From Trebouxia sp. TZW2008 (Eukaryota > Chlorophyta > Trebouxiophyceae > Trebouxiales > Trebouxiaceae): DNA of 64,000 bases. The stretch lies in NCBI GenBank assembly GCA_002118135.1, contig BDIU01000273.1, positions 1 to 64,000 on the forward strand. Direction: 5' to 3'. Both the position numbers and the translations under genes were made by a program. Of the stretch, positions 45,964 to 56,900 are shown one piece after another. The notes under the pieces were generated by a model that was not told the origin of the DNA, searched no databases, and saw nothing but the letters and a program-made list of their open reading frames with translations. Position 1 is the first letter of the stretch; each line of letters begins with the position of its first letter.

Positions 45964-48900
45964 TCATGTACTGCTGTCATGCAACCTGAGGTCGACATAC
46001 ATAGGTTGAGTTGCGATGCCACAGTCCTGAGGGTGCCTTGCAATTTTGATGTATCCCTTGTCGCCCCACAGTGCTGACCATGTGTTCTTTACTAACCAGT
46101 AGTCATGACCCTCCTCCGTTGTGCCGTATCCACTGACAAGCACTGCATGGTCCAAATCTGCAACAGCACACCTCTGAGCGCTGCTGACAATACTTTGCAC
46201 CAGCAGTGCAGTGTATGAGCTACAGCAGTTCATACACTGCTGTAGCACCTGTGGGATTTGTAAGAAACCAAAAAAATTAAAGGGATCAGCCAAAACACTG
46301 TTCTCACATGCGTTCTGAGAAGGCCAACTTCTCAGTTGCAGAGACAGCTGCACATTTGATCAGCACATGCTACATCTGTGAAGCATCTTTGTGACCATGA
46401 CAGCACGACACAAATGTATGCTTATGCCGTTATGACTTGCAGCAGCTAGTACACAAAGTGCATGTCAGCATGCAAGCGTGGGACAGCATATGTCAACACG
46501 TAAGCATACGACAGCGTATGTCAGCATGTAAGCATACACCAGCAAAGCGTATTGGTGATAGCTTACCAGCATAGTCACTCTTGCAGGCAGAGTTGTTGTA
46601 CACTCCACTAGAGTAGAAGACAAAGGAGTCAGGTGCTGCATCAACAGAGACTGTCATGGGGCCTTTGGTGAAAATGGCCTCCTTGAGGGCGTATTCACTG
46701 CCATCAGTTGTCACAAAGTCGCCCTGCAGCATAGGAAAGCTTGCGTGGGACAATATGCATTGGCAGACTGTGCAGGGTCTGATCCACTTGTTTTCATTTC
46801 TGAACCACATTTGAGGGGCAAGTTGCTGCCAGCAGGTGTCACAAGTCTGCCGCACAGCAACATATGCAGGCTATCACTTGTCACGAAATCATCAGTTGTC
46901 ACAAAGTCACTCTGCATCACCGCACACTTCTCATGCCACTGATGCTCATAAGGTCTGTTGTCCTTGACAATGCTGACAAGAACACTCGTGTGGTTCAGAA
47001 ATGACCACTGCCAACTGACACACTTTTGATCCCTTTCATGTTTGCACTGAGATCTGCAGAACATTGCTTGCGTACGACGCTGACAGCCATGCATAGATGA
47101 TTCACATGAGAGGTCATGTCATCATGCTCCTTCAAAGTGAAGACTTGTACATTCTTGCATTGTGGTCAACATCTAGATCAGGACTTACGTCAAAGTTGAT
47201 GTGATCACGGCCCTGTTCAGTACAGAAGTTGTCAACCCCTTGGTAGGGGTAGGCCTCCTGGGTAGCCACCTTGCCCCTGTCCATCAACCACTGCAAACCA
47301 ATGTCCTGCACACGTGCACATGGCAGAGTGACCATGACCACTTGAGGCGCAGGGTGACACAAAGCATTATGCTGTCAGCACGATATGAGCATGCCCTGAT
47401 CAGCATAACATAATGACGTGGCCATGACAAGTGTGATGATGACATGATAGCATAATTAGCTCTGAACTGACCTCACCCATCAAAGATGGCCAGATGCAAA
47501 TTAGGGAGACATGACGCACGCTTAAAATCAAACATGCAACAAAGTGAAGGAACCATGATCTGAGCATGGCGCAACCAGGAGACGAGAATGCAATGCGTCC
47601 AGAAAGCTAGCAGGATGACACACCCATGACATGATTATGTAGTTAAAATGACACACTCATAGTCATTGCCACAGAGTGGCACATGTGATCAGCCTTGTTG
47701 GCTGGCTAAAGCATGTAAAATTATTCTCTCTTCTTCTCTCTCTCATCTGATCACAACACAGTGGGCCAAGAAATGATAACTGCTCCTCTTGTGCTTGCAA
47801 CAGAGAAAAGTGTACCTGGTAGCCACCAAAGCAGGCCTTATTGTTGAGGTACCAGCCGCAGTCCATTAGGTTCTGCTCTGATAGCAGCAGCTGCTTGCCC
47901 GTTTCTCTGAAGTATGCTGTCTCCAAAGGCCCGATTGTTCCAAAGGCCTGCAAGCCACAAAAGGATTAACAGTTTGTAGCAATTGAAATCCTGTGGGTCA
48001 GCAAATCAACAGTTGCTACAACAACAACTGTCTGTGCTATGAGAGATCTGGCTGTGTCAGCAGCAGCTGCTTGCCGCTTTCCTGTAATAAACTGTCTCCA
48101 CAGGCCCAACTGTACCAAACGCCGGCAAGCATGCCATGCAATGGTTATCGTTCGCAGGGTTGGGCTGCAGCTTGTTGTTGAGGCATGAGGCTGCTGTCTT
48201 CCAGACATGTATATTTTGCAATGCCACAACAGCTTCATCAGGTCACCTTTGATGCGCAAACTTGGCTCAAGGCACTATGCCTGGCAGAAAGCAAGGGAGA
48301 GCAAGCATGACAGAACCCTACCCAGCATGACCCACGACTGGCTTGATCTTTGACAGAGGTTTTGTTCAACTGCCCCTCCACTTGACAGTGTTATACAGCA
48401 CTAATGACATGCCATCATGATCAAAGAAGGGTGTCGTCTGTGCGCTGTGTCCAGCACAGCAGACTTGCCTCAAACCACAGACTGTAGCAGAATGTAAGAG
48501 CCAGGCAAGTCTTGAATGAGAGCAGTGTAAGACATACCCAACATGACCCACAACAGGCTTTAACAGGGCTATCTGCCCCACTGCCTTTCCAATCAACAGT
48601 AGTGGGAAGCACATATTACCGCGCGACCATAATACAGAAAGCCCTTCACATCAATGCTATCTTCAGCACAGATAGTTTGCCTCAAGACATCAGGCATGGC
48701 GCAATGCAAGAATCGTGTGAGCGAGAAAGCCTACTCAGCATGAACCACAACTACCTTGATCCTTGACAGGGCTATCTGCCCCACTGCCCTTCCAATCAAC
48801 AGTGGTAAAGAGCACATACCTTGACATGCCATAATGTTCAGGGAACACTCTTTGCTATCTTCAGCACAGCAGACTTGCCTCAAAGCACAGCTTGCAGCAA

Positions 48901-51900
48901 AGAGCTCAAGCAAATGAGAATCAGAAAGCCTACCCAGCATGACCCGCAACTGGCTTGATCTTTGACAGGGCTATCTGCTCCACTGCCCCTCCAGTCAACA
49001 GTGGTAGGAAGCATGTGCTCAGGCACTTTGGGTTTGTGCACCAGCATTTGTTTACCCTCGACCGGCAGCTTAGGCCGGGTTTTGCCATGGTTTGGCAGAA
49101 GTGTTGCCAAGAACTCGTCTTTATGCCAATCCGCAAAGCGGTTAAGAGCTAGAGTGTGGGTCTTGTCTGGTTGACTATTGTGATTCTGTGCACGACACGG
49201 GAGAGTTAGGATGTCATCATGCATCGCAAAATGTCAAGTTTTGCCATTGTTTGGCAGAACTGTTGCTAGGAACTCATCTTCGTGCCAATCCGCAAAGCTG
49301 TAGAGGGCTAGACTGTAGGTTCTGTCTGGCTGACTGTTATGGTCCTGTGCATGACACAGAAGAGTAAGGGTGTCATCATTGCATTGCAGACCACTAGATT
49401 TTGCCACAACTTGGCAGATCTCTTCCAATCCACAAAGCATTTAAGGGGTAATGTTAGGGTCTTGTCTGGCTGACTCTGGTGGCCCTGTTCGTGATGAAGA
49501 AGAGTTTAGATTAGATGTGCATCAACAACTTGAGAGTTCAGGCACAAGCTCTTCTGAAATCATGAAGAAGTGTATATGCGCAGGCCGAAGCCAGCCTCAG
49601 AATTTGGATACTTCACATGCCCATATTGCTTTGCATTGTTGATAAAATTGTAAGTGATCAAACGTGCTCATTAGGGATGATAATCTATACACTCAGCTTC
49701 ATTTCAACATTAGGTCACACGAGCTACATCTCAAAACAGCTCTGATGACTTGAGTTAGCAATCTCACCTCAATCATTTGCCTATTCTTGTGGAACATCTG
49801 AGCACGCTGGTCATACTCATCCCTTGTGGTATGTCTGCGTCCATGCCGGTGTACAAAGGCATCATACAACTTGTCTCCTGCATAAATTGACATCACATTT
49901 GTACGACGAGTATCAGGACAACCCATGAAGACTTGTTGCACCCATAAAATTTCGCAAAGTGAATTTGCCATATCAGGAAGAACTGAACTGGCGTGACAAG
50001 AGTCGCATGGCAGACATTGTTGTCTTGTTGCTTCAAAGACATGTGTATAAAGACAAGTCAATGTCCCTGCAGCAAACAAGACAGCAATGTCTGCCGCACA
50101 TTTACTTTCACTCTGCTTTGCAAATGCCATTGCCAGTCTGCAATGTCAACAGATGGTCTGCATGGGAATGTGGGAGATTGACACAAACGCTCACAACTGC
50201 CTGCAGCATGATTGCACGACCTCTGCAGTGCAGCATAAGATGCTGCTTTGCAAATGCTCTTGCCACTCTGAGGCATCAGCAGGCTGAGGTACATGACACA
50301 ATGCACGCTAATTTGAATTGCCTACCAAAATGTGGATTGGGCAGCTGCTTGGCAACTTCCATGGCAAGACTGCTGTCGAGGCGGTGCCGTTGAGCTAATT
50401 CAGTAGCTTCTGCCTGATGGCAGAAGTAGGGCACTCTCCATTCGCCCTCATCTATTGGCCCTGGCCTCCAAGTGACAATATCCACAATCCAGTCATCAAA
50501 ATGGCTTTGCATGTATAGATCCACACCATGCATATAAAACTGCAATGGCGTGCCATCCTGCAGCAGACAACAGTTGAACCTTTCATGCAATTGCAGTTGT
50601 ACAGTAAACCTTGAATGACCTGCAATCCTGTAGCAGCATGGCTTTGCTGTACAACTTCACGCTATGCATATACAATTGCAATCTTGTGCCATCCTACACC
50701 AACAAATTTTTTGCAGTTGCACGTACAGTTAGACTCAGCACTTGTAGATCTGTACTTGGTGCTGTCCTGCACCAGCATTGTGGTGAAGACTGACAGTGAC
50801 TCATATGATGTATGTACAGGACAGGAGACTAGTCATCATGGCAGATGATACTCAAAACCATTTGATACAGTCATTGAAAGTATGAAGCCTCCTTCTGACA
50901 GTATGTTTCTGCCTGTTTTGGCTAACACACAAGACAAGAAAGCAAGGCTTATATGTTTCAGCCAAATGATGTGCTCACCTTGGCAACATACATGGTGTAG
51001 GTGGAGATTACGTCTCCGTATCCCATTTCTTTGTTGGTGTGCATCACCCATGTGTTGGCCTCCTGCTTGTGCATTTGGGCAGTGCCATTGTATTTCCACC
51101 TGTTCTCCGACAAGTCTGGAAGCACCTGCAAATGACGCATTGCAGTTCACACACACATTATACGTGACTGTTGGCCTCCCGATTGTTAGTGCCATTGTAT
51201 TTCCACCTGTTCTCCGACAAGTCTGGAAGCACCTGCAAGTGACGCATTGCAGTTCACACACACACATTATTTGTGACTGTTGGCCTCCCGATGGTGCTTT
51301 TGGGCAGTGCCACTGTACTGCCATCTGTTTTGAGATAAGTCTGGGAGCACCTGGGCACAGCAGGTTGCATGACTTGGCATATGTGAGACTAGAATAGCAC
51401 AGCGTACCTCCATCAAGACTAGAGCAATTCTGGGAGCATCTGAAGACAACAGTATGATAGCAGGTATTCAAAAGCATCAGACCAGCCTGTGATCATGCAT
51501 AACAGGAAGAACTGAAGCAGCAGCAGCATACTCATGAACAAGGAGATACAGCTGTAGAATACACAAAGGAAAGTTTTGAAAGCTTACAACAGCTGCAGAA
51601 CATGCAAAGGCCATCTCTGAGAGCTTACAAAGCCAAGTTTTGGTCCTGCATTGCTGCTTTGCAGCAGTTTGCGCGTCTCTGGCAAGTCCTGACTTTGGTC
51701 CTCTGGCCCATCGCTCATCTTGTGCTTGTCACACTTCATCTTGTCCACCACTGGATACATCTCATACATTACATTCTGTATGGACCATCAAAATGTCAAA
51801 GATGTGCTGATTTACTGACCACAGCTCACACATTACATTCTGCATAGACTACCCAACACTAAAAGATCCAATCCACCACTGAATACATCTCATACATTAC

Positions 51901-53628
51901 ATTCTGCGTACATCACCACACACATTGATCTGAAACCAAACACATTTCAGATATTGCACTCTCCACAAATATACACTGCTTTGCTTGAACTCATCAAAAT
52001 GTCTGCTCCCATACACACAGCAAGATATATCACCAAAAGCATGATGCATGCCGCACACATACTAAACGATATGCCAGCATACACCCATGCAATCCTCTAC
52101 ATGTATGTTTGGCCAGTCCAAGAAGTCTGATGGGACACAAACAACAATGGCAACCAAATTGCACTCATACTGCACATTAAAGCTGCATGACTGTCGGCAG
52201 TCATTTTAAAGCACTTTAGCGTGATGTAGTTGCCTTGAAAGTCAAGGCATAGTCATTGCATGTAGTTGAGCAACAAGGCTCATACCACTGAACATGCATA
52301 TGCCTGTCTTGACTTGCAAACTGCATGCAATTGAGCAACAAGACTCATAACAGTGGGCGTAGTGAATGCATGCAGTTGAGCAACAAGGCTCATAACACTG
52401 GACATGCTTTGTTGGTAAGTGTAGTGAACGCATGCAGTTGAGCAACAAGGCTCATAACACTGGACATGCTTTGTTGGTAAGTGTAGTGAATGCATGCAGG
52501 TGAGCAACAAGGCTCACAACACTGGACATGCTTTGTTGGTAAGTGTAGTGAAAGCGTACCTTGCTGACAATTGACACAGTGGTCTCAACAGAGTCTCGCA
52601 CTATTTTCTGACGCCCATGTTCTGTGTCTTGGAAGACAGTATAGTTGTAACTGCACAAACATTCATGCTGAAGCAACCTGTCTTTGCATGGGCATGGAGT
52701 ACAATTTGGCAGAAGCAGTATGTTCCGATGGCTGTGTTCTGTGTTTCCAAAGACAGTGTAGATGTCAGACACTCGTGCCTAATGAAGCTGGTTTTGCAAT
52801 CTTCAGATGCCAGGCATGAATGTGCTATCAACTACAGGACTGCAAGTGATGGGCTCTGGAGGCTTTCTCCAAAACATAAAGCCTATAAATAGATATAGAG
52901 AGTGTGTCCATGTCCTGTGGCTTTAAGTCATGAAGGTTCATGGCATCATTTATATGTATGCATTTACATTTCCTAGCCACAACAGCGCAAGAAGTGACGG
53001 CATGTCATGCATGTCGTGAAGCTATGCAGTGAACATGGGATCAGATGCTCGAACAAGATGTGTGTCAGCAACAAGGGCTTACACCAAAGGCGTAGACTGC
53101 AGCTTGCTGACATAAGGCACCAGAAAGTTCCAGGATACCTGCAGGCAGGTACACAGCAGTTCACAGAGTTGAGCATGTTGACCAGGCAGCCATCGACATC
53201 ACTGGCGCCTACAGTGCATATGTGCTGAAACACCTGGAGCGCAGTTCTGGGCGGTACACATTACGTGTCTTGTGGTTGAGCAACAAAGGTTATAACAACG
53301 GACATGCACATGCCTGTATAGAACTGTAAGTTGCCCTGCTTGTAAGGATTCGTAATTTACGCTTTGCCTTGACCAAGCATAAAGTGCGCATCAAAGGCCA
53401 CAAACGGCATTTTCTCGATCAAACTCCGCAATACATACATGCCCAAGTGATGCAGCATACCTGATATTGCGCAGGCCATTTTGGCCTTTCTGGCTCGTCT
53501 GCCAATGCTCCAGCACCAGTGATGCTGCTAGTCAGCCGCAGCAGACCGTCAGACAGCGTAAAAGCACGAGCCGGTACCGCGGTACTTGCCAGCGATATGA
53601 GTAGCAGCAAGGCAACACGCGTGGTCAT
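45964..53628 (-). CDS. Papain-family (C1A) protease with cfaD-like N-terminal domain
   Basis: Secreted or vacuolar cysteine protease. Exons: 53461-53628, 53085-53138, one not found, 52560-52650, 51629-51775, 50979-51125, 50326-50557, 49768-49877, 48934-49185, 47816-47947, 47189-47305, 46567-46723 and 45964-46157. All phases close except at the missing exon (phase 0 to 2). Signal peptide: MTTRVALLLLISLASTAVPA. Then comes the N-terminal domain known from Dictyostelium counting-factor-associated protein D relatives: KWPAQYQ, VLPDLSENRWKYNGTA, STYTMYVAK, GTPLQFYMHGVDLYMQSHFD. Next an I29 propeptide (KLYDAFVHRHGRRHTT, LALNRFADWHKDEFLA). Then the peptidase: PTTVDWRGSGADSPVKDQAS then CGSCW (oxyanion Gln, catalytic Cys), LSEQNLMDCGW, DLDHAVLVSGYG (His) and VKNTWSALWGDKGY (Asn). 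The triad is intact. Many exons have broken copies. Confidence 0.9.
46840..46930 (-). pseudogene. Copies of the acceptor end of exon 46567-46723
   Basis: The start of that exon (GDFVTTDGSEYAL) is repeated as SDFVTTDDFVTSDSLHML, itself an internal duplication, upstream of the real exon in gene sense. Confidence 0.7.
48040..48140 (-). pseudogene. Broken copy of exon 47816-47947
   Basis: It repeats the acceptor side of the exon (theme AFGTIGPLETAYFRETGKQL) with the frame lost: an in-frame stop, and a changed acceptor (GCCGGCGTTTGG). Confidence 0.7.
48315..48815 (-). pseudogene. Three copies of the catalytic-Cys end of exon 48934-49185
   Basis: Copies at ~48741-48812, ~48530-48612 and ~48320-48380 repeat PTTVDWRGSGADSPVKDQAS plus CGSCW and the donor. 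The 48530 copy is open: LPTTVDWKGSGADSPVKACC then GSCW and GT donor. It has lost the oxyanion Gln and shortened the loop. The 48741 copy keeps the GSGADSPVK stretch but lost the Trp codon region. The last is heavily decayed. They follow the real exon in gene sense at ~200-bp spacing. Confidence 0.85.
49225..49500 (-). pseudogene. Two copies of the acceptor end of exon 48934-49185
   Basis: Copy ~49230-49355 reads DHNSQPDRTYSLALYSFADW then HEDEFLATVLPNNGKT. It is open and ends without a donor. Copy ~49380-49490 is frame-broken. They lie upstream of the real exon in gene sense. The same exon thus has 5'-end copies on its 5' side and 3'-end copies on its 3' side. Confidence 0.85.
50590..50790 (-). 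pseudogene. Partial copies of the acceptor end of exon 50326-50557
   Basis: An acceptor plus GATGGCACAAGATTGCAATT at ~50665-50700 and a weaker one near 50620 repeat the exon start (theme DGT.LQFYMHGV). Neither reads through. Confidence 0.65.
51175..51360 (-). pseudogene. Two copies of the acceptor end of exon 50979-51125
   Basis: The start of that exon (VLPDLSENRWKYNGTA) recurs at ~51185-51240 (VLPDLSENRWKYNGTN, then frame loss) and ~51295-51355 (VLPDLSQNRWQYSGTAQKHH). Both keep an acceptor. Confidence 0.85.
52245..52560 (-). repeat. About 60-bp minisatellite in a protease intron
   Basis: About five units of GCATGCAGTTGAGCAACAAGGCTCATAACACTGGACATG type, several with TTTGTTGGTAAGTGTAGTG, end right at the donor of exon 52560-52650. 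A lone relative lies near 53275. Unit sequence is highly similar between the three right-hand copies. Confidence 0.9.
52700..52830 (-). pseudogene. Copy of exon 52560-52650
   Basis: Reads IYTVFGNTEHSHRNILLLP where the real exon reads YNYTVFQDTEHGRQKIV; no donor of its own is kept. Confidence 0.7.
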
Positions 53629-53964
53629 CTGGTCGCTGTCGTCGAGAAGAGTTGGTCGAGTCGGTAGTCGATCGGACAGTCAACTTGAGCAACAAGTTTC
53701 AAGTTGCTTGATCGCCTCGCAGCTGGACTACTGACAAACGCAACCGCTACAACTGCAATGCGCCATGACTTTCTTTTTCCGCTTTGATTCGTGCCACGCT
53801 TGCAGCATGCATAGCATTGCATGCTTAACATCTGGTTTCGGAGCAGGACAGCTAGGGCTTACTAAGCGAGAGCAACCCTAGCGCCCCAGAGCGCAGCCGA
53901 GGTGAAGCAATTGCCGAAAGCAAGCGAAAAGCAGTAACCGCAACGCTTCGACGTATTGACCACG
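53629..53964. promoter_or_regulatory. Shared divergent promoter of the protease and NOP2 genes
   Basis: 336 bp lie between the protease ATG (minus) and the NOP2 ATG (plus). Both 5' UTRs and promoters must fit here or overlap. No TATA box is evident. Confidence 0.6.
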
Positions 53965-56900
53965 ATGACCAAACGACGACGTAGCTCTGCCGCGCAGCTA
54001 GGGCTGCAGACTGCGACCAAACCTCCCCCCGCGAAGCGGTACGGACCTGTCGCACTTTTCCAGTGCACTTGCAGATCTTTTGTAACAGATTGCCGACATG
54101 TCACGACGGCATCTGTTCATCTCATCTGTCGCTCGCAGGAGTCGATTGCATGCTGAGACGCCAGCAGTGGTCGTTCGGCACCCCAAAGCTCAGAATCGAC
54201 TTCAGGTCAGTCTTACAACAGCTAAACAGAGCATGACACGCGTTGCTGCTCTCTTTGAACTCCCTGGCTATGTTTTTTGCTGGTAAAATGTGCATGATGT
54301 GCACATATGTGCTTTCCAGCACATATATTCAGCATATATTTCACCTGGCTGCATGTTTTCCCTTTGCTGTGCTTGTTGAGATGCATGAAATGCAGCAATG
54401 TGCTGCAGGTATTTGACAAGAAGCGGCAGTCAGCTGCTGGTTTCAGTGATCAGAACAAGAGTTGGCTGAAGCCCAAGCAGCAGGAAGCAGGAAGCGACAG
54501 CGAATTAGATGATCATGCAGAAGCAAATAGCGAAGGTACATTCACCCAGATTGCTTGTGATGAATGCTTTGCAACACACTCCTGCCTCTTTAGGAGCAAT
54601 GACAACACCAGCAAACACTCTGCTTGCCAAAAGTGTTCAGCAGAGGCAAGCTCAGATCATTGAGCCTGGCTGATCAAATGCGTGGTGTGGGACAATCTGT
54701 GCAGCATGCTGCATGTATCAACACACTCAAGCTCCGTTGCTGGAAGCTGTTACCAAACAAGCGCTGCAAATGAAACTTTGCTGTCTGCCTTGAGTTACAC
54801 AGACTGCAACTTGCAGCAGCTGTGAACGCTCACAGCTGCCAATGCCACTGATACTGCCTTGGCGGATTATTCAGTCAGTGGCTAGCTAATAAGTCTCCCT
54901 TCTAATGCGACGAGCAAGGGGGGGAAAAAGGGAGGAAAGAACAGGGTAGACAACAAAAGAAAAGAAAGCTCTGCACCATAATGGTCCTGACAGAATTGAA
55001 TGTTTGCAGAGTTGGATGCTTACAGTGATGAGGAGCAGCAGCAAGACTCTTTGGATAGTCAAGAAGAAGGCAGCGAAGAAGAAGACAGCTCAGAAATTGG
55101 TGATGATGATGATGATGACGATCCACTTGGTGGTCAGACTTTTGACATGTCCGGCGGTGACTCAGATGACTCACCCCCAGAGGACAGCGATGACTCAGAG
55201 GCTTCAGACGCAGAGGGTGCTGATGCAGATCCTAGCGGTGAGATGCAATGCTACCCAAAATCAACAAGCCTTTGCTGAGTATGCATCAAGACATGTTCAA
55301 CAAGTGGCACATGAGTGGCCAGACTTTTGATGTCTGATGACTTACTTCCACATGACAGTCATGAGTCAGGGCTGTCAGGTGCATAAAGTAAATCTTGTGG
55401 CTCTAAATATGACTCAAACATGCTGTTTCTTGCAGGGGCAGCTGCACAGCTGCTGAGCGCTGCTGCTGAAGAAGATGCTGCAGAAGAAGATGCGGAAGAA
55501 GAAGATCACGAGCTTGGCATCGAGGCAGCAGCAAGGCGCAGTGACTTGCTTGGTGAAGCAGACTTGGAAGAAGAAGATGAGTACAGTCCGGCAGCTTCAA
55601 GCAGTGATGCAAGCGCAGATGACAGTGATGAGGATAGCGAAGAAGATGATGATGAATTTGGTGAGTAAGATTGCACATGACTAGCTGTGTCGAGTCACTG
55701 CAATTAGTCATGCTCAGGGTGCTACATGGTGCTCCAGAATCTGTTCTTCTGGGACAACGCTATGCTGTCTTGCAGCAAATTCTGTTGTGCTCATGAAGTC
55801 ATCCAAAATGTACTGCAAATTGACATGCACAGCATCATGTTTGAGTCATCGATGTGCAAAATGTGGCAATGAATTGGAGTCAACGCTTCTTTTTGGGTTG
55901 AGGCCTTTCTTACAACTACTTGACTACGCCGCTGATGGCAATTTCTGGTTGATTGCATTTGGTGACATTCTCCAGTACTGCAGGCGGTGACAGCGGCAGC
56001 AGTGACGAGGACGAAGAGGAGCAGGATGAGGGCGATGAGCCTCTGCTAGCCATTGAGAAGAGGGCCAGAAGCCTTGATCGCAAAAGGTAAGGCCTAGATT
56101 GCTTGCATGGTGCCACCCCCCCTTGCACCCCAGTGCGGCCCCACTGCACCCCCGTTGAGCATTTGCTCTGCTACTGTGTCTTTAGAGTGAAGAGTCATGC
56201 AATTCTCAATTAATGGAGTCACATGCGGCATATGATCTATCTTGTTTGTCACCAGCCATGGCACACTGTGTGGCTTTCTCCGAGTGTTGGCAGAAGCTGC
56301 TTGAAGAAGTCGTCATGCGGAGAATGGATTTGCTCGCATCTCCTCTCACATGGTAAGTTTCATGAAGTATCATCAATGCAGTAGAGTTAGGCACACACAA
56401 CGCTCATTTGTCATCAGCCGTTGGGTTGCACATTGTGCAGCTGTCCCTAATGTGCAACGTGTGTGCAGAAGCTGCTTGCAGATGCCAACTTGAAGGGCAT
56501 CAGCCTGCCTTTCTTCTTCTCTCACAATGACAAGTTTCATGCTGTATAATCAATGAGAGCTGCTAGGCACGCCTCATCCTCACTTGTCATCAGCCTTTGG
56601 GTTGTACAGTGTGCAGCTGTCCCCAGTGCGCATGCAGATCTTGATCGCAGATGTCACCTTCAAGGGCACCAGTCTGCCACTCTTCTTCTGTCACTTGGCA
56701 AGCTTCATGAAGTATGATCAATGAAGCATCAACGATGGAGTGCCCTTAGGCACACCCCAAAACCAATTGTCATCAGCCTTTAGGATGCATAGCATGCAGA
56801 TGTCCCCAGTGTGCGTGGAGATTTTGCTCGCAGATGTCAACTTGAAGGGCATCAGTTTGCCACGCTTCTCCGATGCTGGCCATCTGAGACCCTTCAAAGT

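Noticed and set aside
53956..53964. NOP2 start three codons upstream
   Set aside because: That codon is TTG, not ATG; the first ATG in frame is at 53965.
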